NCBI RefSeq assembly: GCF_003955685.1
Contig: NZ_RXHJ01000024.1
Location: 1-34,729, forward strand
DNA length: 34,729 bases
From: Corynebacterium hylobatis
GTDB lineage: Bacteria > Actinomycetota > Actinomycetes > Mycobacteriales > Mycobacteriaceae
Direction of reading: 5' to 3'
Within the stretch, counting starts at the first letter, position 1; each line of letters begins with the position of its first letter. The notes beneath the pieces were generated by a model. That model was not told where the DNA came from. It saw only the letters and a list, made by a program, of their open reading frames with translations, and did not search any database. Shown here piece by piece: positions 7,557 to 17,400 of the stretch. The position numbers and the translations under genes are program-made.

Positions 7557-8145
7557 GTCCGTGCGGACACGGCCTACACCCGTCGACGAGGCATGAGGAA
7601 ACTGGCTGCGTCGACCCTCCCCAGACCGCCGAGCCGGAGTACCGCGGCAGACCACAGGTGGTGCGCCTGGACGCCGGGGAAACCAGCCACGACGAAACAG
7701 TGCGAACACGTGCAAAAATCACGACGTGACTGGCCCCAGATGTTAGCTCCACCAAGGGGGCCGCTGTGCCCGGGCGCCGACGGTAAAGACGCCTGCATGC
7801 AGACCCGCAGGGACGTAAGAAACCGTTCGGCGCGTGGGAGTCCAAAAGGGGGAGTTGTCGCACGTTTTGAGCGGTCTCCGAAGGTACAGTTTCTCGCCTG
7901 TTTTCGCTGGTAGTGGCGTTGTGGTGGGGGGTGACTGGTTGTACCACGCAATGGTACAGTTGTTGGTACAGTTTCCCGGGCCATTTTCCGGCCCCGTTAT
8001 TGCCCTCTGAACGCGGCGTTTTTCGGTGGGCAATCTGGACTCTGTCGGAGTCCTGTTTCGGGTTGTGGAGAGTGTCTTCCCGGCATGGTTTTTCACGCGG
8101 AATGACCTCCCATTTACGGTTCGTTTTTCCCTGGTGTGACGCTTC
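7557..8145. repeat. Diverged tandem block, copy 2 (~590 bp)
   Basis: This is the second copy of the block described at 6871-7450. The GGTACAG elements are kept (7883, 7952, 7966), including a degenerate inverted repeat GTTGTACCA / TGGTACAGT. Just upstream (7480-7610) one frame reads LTQQLTTLALADPETATTDP then WVRADTAYTRRRGMRKLAA, which looks like a real but truncated protein segment of unknown family. The stretch between the copies, 7451-7556, has no other feature. Confidence 0.65.
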
Positions 8146-8699
8146 TTCCCGAGGCCTGAAATCGCGTCATAAACATGGCTGATTTCCCATCAGAAAAAAA
8201 GGGCTGCCGAAGTCTGCTGACGGTGGTGATTTCGGGGGCGCACCAACAGGATATTTGGACACAGAGACCGCTGAACGATCGAGAGTCTTCGCTGCAACGA
8301 ACTGGTGGATAATTTTTGTCCTCCGCTCCCGGGCTTGCTTTCTCAGTTGCGCGGGGAGCGTCACACCTTCCGCCGAGATATGGCGGGAGGAGGAGACGAC
8401 GGCGGCGTGAGAAAGGATGGCTTCTCTGTTCGAATGGAGACAGCGTGTGTTTTAGTGGGCGGGTAGATTCCCCCACAGGAAAAAGAACAGGGCCGCGCCA
8501 TCGTTGAGCCGGCCCGGGAGACGGCCCCTGTTCGGACCCTGACGGGGTCCTTGCCTCCCTGCCGAAGTGAATCTGTTGGGCGCGGGCGCCCGGTCTTGAT
8601 CTCGGAGAGGTTCTCCCGGCCAGTCTGTCGCGGAAAATTCCTTCGTGGCATCCCCCAAGGACCGGTGCCGCTGAGGGTGTCGGACGTAGAGTTGAGAAG
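8146..8699. other. Intergenic stretch with one imperfect hairpin
   Basis: No gene is supportable. An imperfect hairpin pairs GAACAGGGCCG (8485-8495) with CGGCCCCTGTTC (8522-8533), which could be a terminator or part of a small RNA. The end of the stretch provides the leader of the HNH gene at 8700. Confidence 0.4.
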
Positions 8700-9257
8700 G
8701 TGAGTTCCCTGCTGCCCGACACCCTGCCACTTCCGGGCCTGCCCCAGCCGATTCGGACGGTCTCCAGGGCAGTGGCCACCAATTCCCGGTTAGCGCTTAC
8801 CGACCACGCCATTCGTCGCTTCTGGGCTCACGTGGTGCGCGCGGAAGGGGAGGGATGCTGGATCTGGTGTGGGGCCATCTCCAAGCCTGACGGGTACGGC
8901 CGATTCACCTGGCAGACCGGAGGAGAACGCCGTACTGTCTCCGCCCACCGGATTGCCCTCATGATCCACCAGGCTGCTGAGCTGCCAGAGGGGATCATCG
9001 GGGAGCACGGTTGCTGTGAACCCCTCTGCGTCCGCGTCGACGACAACCACCTGTGGCCGGGCACCCAATCAGAAAACATCAACCACGCCGTGGCACTCGG
9101 TCGCCACCGTGGCAACCTCCCCGTCATGGGAAGCCAGCATCGATGGGAACGCTCCGTCCTGGTCCGCGACGCCGTCCGGCAGGGGTGGGATGAACACGCC
9201 TATCACCGTGCCTGCCAGAAGCTCGGGTGGGACGAGGGGCAGCTGGCATTGTGGTAG
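8700..9257 (+). CDS. HNH-type nuclease-like protein
   Basis: 185 residues from a GTG start preceded by GAGAAG. The middle has CWIWCGAISKPDGYGRF followed by a histidine (RRTVSAHRIAL). After that comes EHGCCEPLCVRVDDNHLWPG and TQSENINHAVALGRHRGN, matching the H...C...C..HL..GT..EN..D pattern of HNH proteins common in actinophages and plasmids. Such proteins cut DNA or support packaging or homing; the substrate here is unknown. A 13-bp hairpin terminator follows at 9271-9316. A decayed second copy lies at 10176-10425, so the gene seems to have been duplicated around the methyltransferase gene between them. Confidence 0.75.
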   Translation: MSSLLPDTLPLPGLPQPIRTVSRAVATNSRLALTDHAIRRFWAHVVRAEGEGCWIWCGAISKPDGYGRFTWQTGGERRTVSAHRIALMIHQAAELPEGIIGEHGCCEPLCVRVDDNHLWPGTQSENINHAVALGRHRGNLPVMGSQHRWERSVLVRDAVRQGWDEHAYHRACQKLGWDEGQLALW

Positions 9258-9270
9258 ACACGAGGGCAGG

Positions 9271-9316
9271 AAGCAGCTACCAGACCCGGCCAGGTAGTCA
9301 GGGCTGGTAGCTGCTT
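9271..9316 (+). terminator. Terminator hairpin after the HNH gene
   Basis: AAGCAGCTACCAG (9271-9283) and CTGGTAGCTGCTT (9304-9316) are perfect reverse complements with a 20-nt loop, 14 bp after the stop codon. The right arm ends in a short T-rich tract. Confidence 0.65.
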
Positions 9317-9398
9317 GTGTTGCGGTCGAAAGGGTTCTGGACCCGCGGTTATCCGCTTGATTGCGGGGCAGCACCGCGAGCCGCTCGAGGTTGCCCAC

Positions 9399-9414
9399 GA
9401 CACCTAGGGGTGTC
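9399..9414. promoter_or_regulatory. Short inverted repeat upstream of the methyltransferase
   Basis: GACACC-TAGG-GGTGTC is a perfect 6-bp inverted repeat. A TATAGG about 25 bp downstream could be a -10 box. An operator role is possible but unsupported by a neighbouring regulator. Confidence 0.3.
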
Positions 9415-9496
9415 TCCATGCTGGAGAACCAGATCAGGCTATAGGGAGGGGCGGCTAGTAGTGCTTTCCGCCCGTCCCGGTAGATACGAGGAAGCT

Positions 9497-10117
9497 ATGC
9501 CACGGATGTCGACTACAGAAGCTTTATTCTGCCGCAGTGTCCTGTGGCGTTTTCTGGCCCGGCGGATCGTTTCCTGGTCGACGCAGGGCTGGTCCATCAC
9601 TGGAGGCGTTCTGGAAATCGGCGGCGGCAGCGGAGCGATGGCTGAAGCAATCATCAAGTCCCACGGTCAGGTGAACCTCACGACGACCGACGTTGATCTT
9701 GCCATGGTCCAGGCTGCCCAGCGATCCCTCGCAGGACTCCCCATTGAGACACGTCAGGCCGATGCCACTGCCCTGCCCTTTGCCGACGAATCCTTCGACA
9801 CGGTGTTGAGCTTTCTCATGCTCCATCACGTGGTCGAATGGGAGCAGGCGGTGGCTGAGGTGGCTCGGGTCCTGCGCCCGGGCGGGTTGTTCGTGGGATA
9901 CGACTTGCTCTCCTCGCGCGTGGCGAATTGGCTTCACCGGGTCGACGGCTCCCCGCACCGCCTCTTCGAGGCCGCCGCCTTCGAATCCGCCCTGCAACAA
10001 GTTGGTCTGGAACCGCTTCGCCTTCGCTCCACGCGCGGGGGCCTGGTCCTGCGGTTCGTAGTGCAGAAGCCGAGTATCGCCGACCACAACCCCGGTAACT
10101 CTGGGTACAGTACCTAG
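9497..10117 (+). CDS. Class I SAM-dependent methyltransferase
   Basis: 206 residues from the ATG at 9497, chosen because CGAGGA lies just upstream and the homology begins soon after. The SAM-binding motif I is GVLEIGGGSGAMAEAI near residues 36-51. An acidic residue for ribose contact sits in TTDVDLAM, and ADATALPFADESFDTVLSFL and MLHHV form the Methyltransf_11-type core. HVVEWEQAVAEVARVLRPGG matches the post-core segment typical of UbiE/COQ5-like small-molecule methyltransferases. The acceptor substrate cannot be predicted. The gene sits alone between an HNH gene and its decayed copy and is not obviously part of the copper island that starts 400 bp on. Confidence 0.85.
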   Translation: MPRMSTTEALFCRSVLWRFLARRIVSWSTQGWSITGGVLEIGGGSGAMAEAIIKSHGQVNLTTTDVDLAMVQAAQRSLAGLPIETRQADATALPFADESFDTVLSFLMLHHVVEWEQAVAEVARVLRPGGLFVGYDLLSSRVANWLHRVDGSPHRLFEAAAFESALQQVGLEPLRLRSTRGGLVLRFVVQKPSIADHNPGNSGYST

Positions 10118-10175
10118 CTGTTCCGAGAAGAAGAGATGTAACTAATAAGTCCAGGTCATCAGGGGTAATGATGGC

Positions 10176-10425
10176 CGGTGCGGGATCTGGTGCGGGGCCA
10201 TCTCGCCTCCCGATGTCTATGGCTGGCCAGCAAATCAGAGAACATCCGCCCCGCCGTGAAGATCGGCCGCCATCAAGCAAACACCCCCGCCACCGGCAGA
10301 GTCACCGGTGGGAACGCTCCCGACTCGTCGGTGACGTCGTCCGCCGGGGAGGCAACGCCCACGCTTACCAGCTGGCCCGGAAGATGCTCACCCACGACAA
10401 GAACCACCTCACCCTAGGGGAGAAA
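10176..10425 (+). pseudogene. Decayed copy of the HNH gene
   Basis: IWCGAIS (near 10185) is followed almost directly by K-SENIRPAVKIGRHQAN, so the HNH core between them is deleted. After PATGR the reading frame shifts and continues as HRWERSRLVGDVVRRGGNAH then AYQLARKMLTHDKNHLTLGE. Each piece matches the intact protein at 8700-9257 (IWCGAIS, SENINHAVALGRHRGN, HRWERSVLVRDAVRQG). The copy has no start codon in frame with the whole and is non-functional. As with the intact gene, a terminator hairpin follows. Confidence 0.75.
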
Positions 10426-10438
10426 CCCAAGACACAAA

Positions 10439-10478
10439 CACCCAGGGACCTCAACCAGATAGGTGAGGCCCCTGGGTG
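10439..10478. terminator. Hairpin between the HNH remnant and the DUF1541 gene
   Basis: CACCCAGGG (10439-10447) pairs with CCCTGGGTG (10470-10478), with additional pairing inside the loop (CCTCA with TGAGG). It lies between two genes that converge and may stop transcription from both. Confidence 0.6.
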
Positions 10479-10500
10479 CTTATGCTGCGCCTGGTGCGTT

Positions 10501-11076
10501 TTACTCCGCCGGGGAGATCTCGCTTTCGGTGACCCACTTGTGGTTGGTCATGGTCATCCCGTCGACGGTGAGATCCACCATGTACACCGTCTCATCAGTG
10601 GAATAGTCGATGTTGGCCTCCGCCCCATGCATCCCCGTCATGTGCTCGGCGTCGAGGATGACCGCGGCCCCATCGGGCAGCGGAGCCGCACCCGGGTCGA
10701 CGAGCTCCTCATGGACTACCCACCGGTGATCGGTGACCGGGCCGCCACCGGTGGTGGGGGTGTAGCTGACGGAGTAGGTGGTGGTGTCAAACGCCCCGGA
10801 AATCGTCGCAGTGGCCCCCTCCATGCCCGGCATGTGATCGGCGGTGAGGATGACCTCGGTGCCCACCGGGTAGGTCGGATTCTCCTCCGCTACGATCCCT
10901 GCCGGGGGTTGCCCACCATCAGCCGGATGGTCATGACCTTCTGCGTCCATGCCAGCCTCCGCGGAGGCCTGGGTGGTCGTGGTCTCGGGTGCGTCGGATG
11001 CGGTGTCGTCCGCGCAGGCGGCCAGTACCAGGGTAGAGGTGAGGGTGAGGGCGGCTAGAGCAATGGTGCGTTTCAC
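10501..11076 (-). CDS. DUF1541 (YdhK-like) lipoprotein, copper-island member
   Basis: 191 residues with a lipoprotein signal: MKRTIALAALTLTSTLVLAA then Cys (lipobox LAAC). A Thr/Ala/His-rich linker follows. Two repeats of the DUF1541 type come next, YPVGTEVILTADHMPGMEGA and LPDGAAVILDAEHMTGMHGA, each with an HMxGM motif that could bind a soft metal. The family is often found beside copper and other metal resistance genes in Gram-positive bacteria, though its biochemical role is not established. The GTG at 11076 is used. The signal peptide closely resembles that of the DUF305 lipoprotein at 20112-20774. It is divergent from the Cys-rich copper protein gene at 11447. Confidence 0.8.
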   Translation of the reverse strand: MKRTIALAALTLTSTLVLAACADDTASDAPETTTTQASAEAGMDAEGHDHPADGGQPPAGIVAEENPTYPVGTEVILTADHMPGMEGATATISGAFDTTTYSVSYTPTTGGGPVTDHRWVVHEELVDPGAAPLPDGAAVILDAEHMTGMHGAEANIDYSTDETVYMVDLTVDGMTMTNHKWVTESEISPAE

Positions 11077-11322
11077 GATAATGCTTTCTAGGTTTCTTGG
11101 TTGGTGCAGAAGCTGAGAGTCAGAAAGGGATGGTGCTGTTCACTAGCGTCGTGGCTTGTCACTCCTCCGGCTCGATAGGTGCCACTGGGGTAAGGCCTGG
11201 GGTAGGACAGCGTCCGGCTCTGGGGAGCCTGTGGCCGGCCCACTCGACGCAGCTACTGCCCGGGCACTGGCCACGTTACCCAGGGACTTCCTAGCGGCTT
11301 TAAGCCGCGGGGCGGAGAATGG

Positions 11323-11342
11323 GTTTCTTCATGAAATCTTCA
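11323..11342. promoter_or_regulatory. CopR-like direct repeat upstream of the Cys-rich copper protein gene
   Basis: GTTTCTTCA-TG-AAATCTTCA: two 9-mers in direct repeat with a 2-bp gap, the second perfect and the first matching 6 of 9 positions. The motif AAATCTTCA-NN-AAATCTTCA (reverse TGAAGATTT) is, from memory, the binding pattern described for CopR of Corynebacterium glutamicum. A better copy lies in front of copR in this window. The box is about 105 bp upstream of the ATG at 11447. Confidence 0.65.
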
Positions 11343-11446
11343 TGATTTAACCCCGTGATTCCCACCGGGAGACCCCTAGGGTCGAGAGTGTGGGCTGGTC
11401 GGCTCGACCGGCTTTTTTCGGATCGACGCGAGATAGGGAGCACGAC

Positions 11447-11857
11447 ATGACTCATCACGTACGCACCATGCTGGATACCCACCCGAAAGACCTGAGCCAG
11501 ATCGACAAGGATGCCCTGGCCGAATGCATCGCAGCCTGCTTCGAGTGCGCCCAGACCTGCACCGCCTGCGCGGATGCCTGCCTGAGCGAGAACATGGTCG
11601 CGGAGCTGACCACCTGCATCCGCCTCAACCTCGACTGCGCTGACATCTGTGAGACCACCGGCCGGGTGCTTTCGCGTCCTGGCGGTTGGGATGTCAACCT
11701 CATCCGCTCCCTCCTGGAGGCCTGTCGTACTGCGTGTCAGGCGTGTGGGGAGGAATGCGATCGCCACGCTGAGATGCATGAGCACTGCAAGGTCTGTGCC
11801 GAGGCCTGCCGTCGGTGTGAACAGGCCTGCGCGCAGCTGCTCGCCACCCTGAGCTAA
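11447..11857 (+). CDS. Cys-rich four-helix-bundle copper-storage protein (Csp-like)
   Basis: 136 residues from the ATG at 11447, preceded by AGGGAG; an earlier in-frame start lacks a binding site. It carries repeated Cys-x3-Cys spacings on predicted helices: CIAACFECAQTCTACADACL, CIRLNLDCADIC, CRTACQACGEECDRH and CKVCAEACRRCEQAC, plus several His and Met. This is the pattern of the DUF326/Csp family, in which a four-helix bundle lined with thiolates stores many Cu(I) ions. No signal peptide is seen, so it should be cytosolic and Csp3-like. A CopR-like box lies upstream, and phosphoketolase, HAD-GH65 and aldolase genes follow in the same direction, so it probably heads their transcription unit. 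Confidence 0.9.
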   Translation: MTHHVRTMLDTHPKDLSQIDKDALAECIAACFECAQTCTACADACLSENMVAELTTCIRLNLDCADICETTGRVLSRPGGWDVNLIRSLLEACRTACQACGEECDRHAEMHEHCKVCAEACRRCEQACAQLLATLS

Positions 11858-12037
11858 CCCCCCACCACGACCACGCTCACTATCGCCCCCACCTCCCGAT
11901 AGGCAGGAGCCTTCGCTCTCCGGGAACGTCGCGAATGAGACGTTGCTCCAGCACTATTGCCCCGCACCTGCGGTTGTGGCCACGAGGTGAGCGCAGTGGT
12001 TCAGATCATCGACATTCCGAGGGAAAGCACAGATGAG

Positions 12038-14473
12038 ATGGTAAATAACACTACTGACATGCACTCTGATGGTGGGGGCCTGACACCCACCGAACTCACC
12101 CGGCTTCATGCCTGGTGGCGGGCAGCGAACTATCTGTCCGTCGGGCAGATCTACCTGATGGACAATCCCCTGCTGCGCGAACCGTTGCAGCCCGAACACA
12201 TCAAACCCCGGTTGTTGGGGCACTGGGGCACCACCCCGGGGTTGAACTTCATCTACGCGCATTTAAACCACAGCATCATCAAACGCGATCTCAACATGAT
12301 CTACGTCATGGGCCCCGGCCACGGTGGACCAGGCCCGGTGGCAGCGGGATGGCTGGAAGGGACGTATAGCCAGACTTATCCGGACGTGAGCCAGGACCTG
12401 GCGGGGATGAAACAGTTATTTAAGCAGTTCTCCTTCCCCGGAGGGATTCCCAGCCATGTGGCCCCGGAAACTCCTGGCTCCATTCACGAGGGCGGGGAAC
12501 TGGGTTACGCCCTCTCCCACGCCTACGGGGCGGCCTTCGACAACCCCGACCTTATTGTCGCGGCCGTGGTGGGCGATGGGGAGGCGGAAACCGGTCCGCT
12601 GGCAGCCAGCTGGCACTCCAACAAGTTCATGAATCCGGCACGCGACGGAGCTGTGTTGCCGATCCTGCACCTCAACGGCTACAAGATCGCCAGTCCCACC
12701 GTCCTGGCACGGATTGACCATAACGAGTTGGACGACTTGCTGCGCGGTTACGGGCATACGCCCTATTACGTGGAGGGCCACGACCCGGAACAGATGCACC
12801 AGGACTTCGCCCGTGCCTTGGATACCTGTCTGGAGGAAATTGCGCAGATCCAGCGTCGTGCCCGCGAGAACGGAGAGACGCACAGGCCCCGCTGGCCGAT
12901 GATCGTGTTGCGCTCCCCCAAGGGATGGACCGGCCCGGTGGAAGTGGATGGGCAGGACGTGGAAGGGTCCTGGCGCTCCCACCAGGTTCCCTTCAGCGAG
13001 GCACGGGAAAACGAGAGCCACCGGCAGATCCTCGAGGACTGGTTACGCAGTTACCGCCCAGAGGAGCTCTTCGACGACTCCGGGAAACCGGTCGAAGAGA
13101 TCGGCACTCTGCACCCTGTCGGGGACAGACGGATGAGTGCCAACCCTCATGCCAATGGCGGCACGTTATTGCGGGATCTACGGATGCCGGATTTTCGCGA
13201 TTACGCGGTGCCGGTGGAAGAACCCGGCACCGGTCAGGTCGAGGCAACCCGGGTGCTGGGGCAGATGTTGCGCGACATTATGGCTGCGAATATGGACAAT
13301 TTTCGGGTCTTCGCCCCGGATGAGAACAACTCTAACCGCCTGACCGCGGTGTTGGAGGCCACGGACCGGGCCTGGAATGCCGGAACAGTCCCCGGGGATG
13401 ATCATCTGGCCCGTGACGGGCGGGTCATGGAAATCCTGTCCGAGCACACCTGTCAGGGCTGGCTGGAGGGTTACCTGCTCACCGGTCGACACGGATTCTT
13501 CTCCTGCTATGAGGCCTTCATCCATATTGTGGACTCCATGTTCAACCAGCACGCCAAGTGGTTGGACACGGCCAACGGTATCCCGTGGCGCAGGCCGGTG
13601 GCCTCCCTGAACTATCTGGTGACCTCCCACGTCTGGCGGCAGGACCACAATGGTTTCTCCCATCAGGATCCCGGCTTCATCGATCACGTGCTCAACAAGA
13701 AACCCGAGGTCATCCGGGTATACCTACCACCGGATGCGAACACGCTGCTGTCGGTGGCCGACCACTGCCTGCGCAGCCGTCAGTACGTCAATGTCATCGT
13801 CGCCGGTAAACAGCCACAACTGCAGTACCTGGACATGGACGATGCCATCGTCCACTGCACCAAGGGCATCGGCATCTGGGACTGGGCCAGCACACACCCG
13901 GACGCGGAACCGGACGTCGTGCTGGGTTGCGCCGGAGACGTTCCCACCATGGAGACCCTCGCCGCCGTGGACCTTTTGCGCACCCACTTTCCGGATCTGT
14001 CGATCCGGGTGGTCAACGTCGTAGACCTCCTCCGGCTGCAACACGAGTCCGAAGGCCCGCACGGGCTGTCGGACATCGATTTCGACGCGCTGTTCACCAC
14101 GGACAAGCCAGTGATCTTCGCCTACCACGGTTATCCGTGGTTGATCCACCGGCTCACTTACCGGCGGACCAACCACGGCAACTTCCATGTCCACGGTTTT
14201 AGGGAGGAAGGCACTACGACGACACCGTTTGATATGTGCGTGCTCAACCGGATCGACCGGTTCCACCTGGCCATGGCTGTGATTGACAGAGTGCCCCGGC
14301 TCAAGGACGTGTCGGCCAGCGCGCGCGAAAAATTCAAGAACGCCTTGATCGAACATCACCAGTACATCCGCACCCACGGCGAAGACATGCCGGGAATCAG
14401 CAACTGGCAATGGTCAGCTGTCCCCGGTCCCGACCTTCCCTGTGATCAGGTATCACGGGAGGAACCGGCCTGA
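12038..14473 (+). CDS. xfp: Xylulose-5-phosphate/fructose-6-phosphate phosphoketolase
   Basis: 811 residues from the ATG at 12038 (GAGGGA upstream, spacing somewhat long); a TTG at 11957 would add 27 residues without homology. It has the family hallmarks: [39 protein letters not shown], the thiamine-diphosphate motif [11 protein letters not shown], and late [18 protein letters not shown]. Length is normal for XFP. The enzyme cleaves xylulose-5-P or fructose-6-P with phosphate to acetyl phosphate plus glyceraldehyde-3-P or erythrose-4-P, using ThDP and Mg2+. It yields acetyl phosphate without GAPDH or pyruvate dehydrogenase. It follows the copper-storage gene by 180 bp and is separated by one base from the HAD-GH65 gene. 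Its location inside a copper island is notable. Confidence 0.95.
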   Translation: MVNNTTDMHSDGGGLTPTELTRLHAWWRAANYLSVGQIYLMDNPLLREPLQPEHIKPRLLGHWGTTPGLNFIYAHLNHSIIKRDLNMIYVMGPGHGGPGPVAAGWLEGTYSQTYPDVSQDLAGMKQLFKQFSFPGGIPSHVAPETPGSIHEGGELGYALSHAYGAAFDNPDLIVAAVVGDGEAETGPLAASWHSNKFMNPARDGAVLPILHLNGYKIASPTVLARIDHNELDDLLRGYGHTPYYVEGHDPEQMHQDFARALDTCLEEIAQIQRRARENGETHRPRWPMIVLRSPKGWTGPVEVDGQDVEGSWRSHQVPFSEARENESHRQILEDWLRSYRPEELFDDSGKPVEEIGTLHPVGDRRMSANPHANGGTLLRDLRMPDFRDYAVPVEEPGTGQVEATRVLGQMLRDIMAANMDNFRVFAPDENNSNRLTAVLEATDRAWNAGTVPGDDHLARDGRVMEILSEHTCQGWLEGYLLTGRHGFFSCYEAFIHIVDSMFNQHAKWLDTANGIPWRRPVASLNYLVTSHVWRQDHNGFSHQDPGFIDHVLNKKPEVIRVYLPPDANTLLSVADHCLRSRQYVNVIVAGKQPQLQYLDMDDAIVHCTKGIGIWDWASTHPDAEPDVVLGCAGDVPTMETLAAVDLLRTHFPDLSIRVVNVVDLLRLQHESEGPHGLSDIDFDALFTTDKPVIFAYHGYPWLIHRLTYRRTNHGNFHVHGFREEGTTTTPFDMCVLNRIDRFHLAMAVIDRVPRLKDVSASAREKFKNALIEHHQYIRTHGEDMPGISNWQWSAVPGPDLPCDQVSREEPA

Positions 14474-14474
14474 G

Positions 14475-17400
14475 ATGACACCGTCACATCCTCCGAAGAC
14501 CCCACCACCCCTGCCGTCGAATCATCCCACAGCCTTGCCCTATGACGCGGTGCTGTTCGACATGGACGGGGTCGTCACCCGGACTACCAGCGTGCATGCG
14601 GCGGCCTGGAAGGAGCTCTTCGACTCCGTCCTGGCCGACCCGAGATCCGGAGTGGGAACAGATACGCCACCGTTCGACGCCGACCGGGACTACCGGCTTT
14701 ATGTGGACGGACGCAGCCGCGAAGACGGCATCCGCGCCTTTGTGACCTCGCGCGGTATCCGGCTTCCCACCGGCAGCCCGGAGGATGGACCGGAGGCCTG
14801 GTCGGTCGCCGGACTGGGTGTGCGCAAAAATGACCTGTTCCTGGCCGCGTTGGCCCGTGATGGTGTCAGTGTGTATCCCGGAGCCGTGGCGCTGCTGGAC
14901 CGTCTGCGCAGCGGGGGTGTCCCGGTGGGTCTTGTCACGGCCAGCCGCAATGCGCAGGCTCTGTTGGAGGCCGCGGGCCTGGAGTCGGCGTTTGATATGA
15001 TCATTGACGGTCAGGTGGCCGCGGAGCAGGGTTTGCCCAGCAAGCCGGATCCGGCGATGTTCCTCGAGGCGGCCCGTCGGCTGGGAGTGTCCCCGGAGCG
15101 TGCCGTGGTCATCGAGGATGCCGTGTCCGGGGTCAAGGCAGGACGCGGTGGCGGTTTCGGACTGGTGGTGGGCATCGATCACGCCGGGTACCGGGAGCAA
15201 CTGGAGGCGGCGGGTGCTGATGTCGTCCTGGGTGATGTGGGTCAGTTGGATCTGGGCGCATCGCGCACCGACCCCTGGATGCTGGTCTACGAAGGATTCG
15301 ACCCGGCCCACGAGGGCCATAGGGAGGCCCTGACCGCCCTGGGTAACGGCTACATGGCCACCCGCGGTGTGCGCCCGGAACGCGGTGACGACGGGATCCA
15401 CTATCCGGGGACCTACCTCTCGGGTGTCTACAACCGGACGGCCGGCATCATCCACGGCCGCGAAATGGAAGAAGAACACCTGGTCAACGTCCCCAACTGG
15501 CTGCCGGTCGATGTTCGCATCGGCGACGGTCCCTGGTGGTCCACCGGAGAGATGCAGGCCTCCGAGGATCACACTGAACTCGATCTGCGTCGCGGGACGC
15601 TCACCCGCCGGGTCACCCTCATCGGCCCCGGGGACGCGCAGCTTATCGTGGTGCAGCGGCGGCTAGTCTCGATGGACAACCCCCACCTGGCGGCGCTGGA
15701 AACCACGGTGACGGCACACGGGTTCAACGGTACGGTCGGCATCCGGTCCGGAATTGATGCGCAGGTCGCCAACACCAATGTCCGCGACTACATCGGCAGC
15801 GGGCAGAGGCACCTGAGCGACGCCGTCTTCACCGACCTAGACGACCACACCGTTCTGTGTGAGGTGAAGACCAACCAGAGCCAGATTCGTATCGCCCTCG
15901 CGGTACGCACGCAGTTCCCTGGCCGGGAAGCAACAGCCAGTGACGTCGACGATGGCGGCAGGAGACACCTACGCACCTTTGATGTTCAGCTGGTCGACGG
16001 AGAAACCGCCACGATGATGAAAACTGCGGCGGTAGTAACCTCACGGGATGTGGCGATCTCCTCACCGGGAGAGGCAGCGCTCACCGAGCTCTCCCGCCAT
16101 GTCGGCGACTTCGACACCCTGCTCCACGACCATGAAGCAGCCTGGCGTCGCCTGTGGGATCGCTTCGGGGTCATTTTTGACGGGGACCGCCAGTCCCGGC
16201 TGATACTCAACCTGCACGTGTTTCACCTGCTGCAGGCAATATCCGAGCACACCGCGGAGCTGGATGCCGGGGTGCCGGCCCGGGGCCTGCACGGGGAGGG
16301 GTACCGCGGGCACATCTTCTGGGATGAACTGTTCGTCCTGCCGGTTATCGGGCTGCGGCTGCCTCAGGTAAGCCAAGCACTTCTGGAGTACCGGTGGCAG
16401 CGGCTGGACGCTGCGCGGGCGGCTGCCCGGGCGCAGGATCTCAACGGGGCACTGTTTCCGTGGCAGAGCGGCAGCGACGGGCGGGAGGAGACACCCCAGT
16501 GGCTCTACAATCCACGATCCGCCCGGTGGATGCCGGACAACTCCAGCCGGCAGCGCCACGTCGGTCTGGCCATCGCCTACAACGCCTGGCAGTATTTTCA
16601 GGCCACCGGTGACCGGGACTGGCTGGCCACCCGCGGAGCGGAACTGATCATCGAGATAACCAGGATGTTCGCCTCCCTGACCACCTATGACGATGCCACC
16701 GGAAGATATCACCTCACCGGGGTGATGGGGCCGGACGAATACCACGATGGCTACCCCGATCATCCCGGAGAGGGCCTGACCGATAATGCCTACACCAACA
16801 TTCTTCTCTCCTGGGTCTGTGAACGGGCGATCGATGCCCTCCGGGAACTGGCCGGCCACCACGAACATGACCTCATCGACCGATTGCAGATCACCCCCGA
16901 CGAAATCCACCACTGGTCCCAGCTGAGCAGCGCCCTGAACGTCGTGTTCCACGCCGACGGGATCATCAGTCAATTCGACGGGTACGAGGACCTGCTGGAA
17001 CTGGACTGGTCGCGATACCGGGCAAAGTACGGCAACATCGGTCGGCTCGACCTCATCCTGGAAGCCGAAAAGGACACCACCAATCGATATAAACTGGCCA
17101 AACAAGCCGATGTATTGATGCTCATCTATCTGTTGGGGCCAGCCGGTGTCATCAATCAACTCGGCAGGCTCGGTTATTCTTTCTCCGACACTGATCTGAA
17201 ACGCACCGTGGAGTACTACGTGTCCCGCAGCTCAGAAGGATCCACCCTCAGCCGGGTGGTCCATTCCTCGGTGCTCTCCCGCTTCAACGAAGACCAGGCC
17301 TGGGCACTGTTTCGCGAAGCCCTTGTCGCTGACCTGGATGACACCCAGGGGGGAACCACACGCGAAGGAATTCACCTGGGTGCAATGGCAGGCACGGTGG

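Noticed and set aside
7247..7947. Reading frames across the tandem blocks
   Set aside because: The frames are not kept between the two copies except for a short C-terminal stretch, so they are not functional genes.
8114..8812. 232-codon minus-strand frame overlapping the HNH leader
   Set aside because: Low-complexity composition, no domain, and it opposes the well-supported HNH gene.
11858..12037. Terminator between the Cys-rich copper protein gene and phosphoketolase
   Set aside because: Only short, weak stems (CTATCG/CGATAG and AACGTC/GACGTT) were found, not enough to call a terminator.
13178..14410. Long minus-strand frames inside the phosphoketolase gene
   Set aside because: Antisense frames of a GC-rich gene with third-position bias; the plus-strand protein has clear family motifs.
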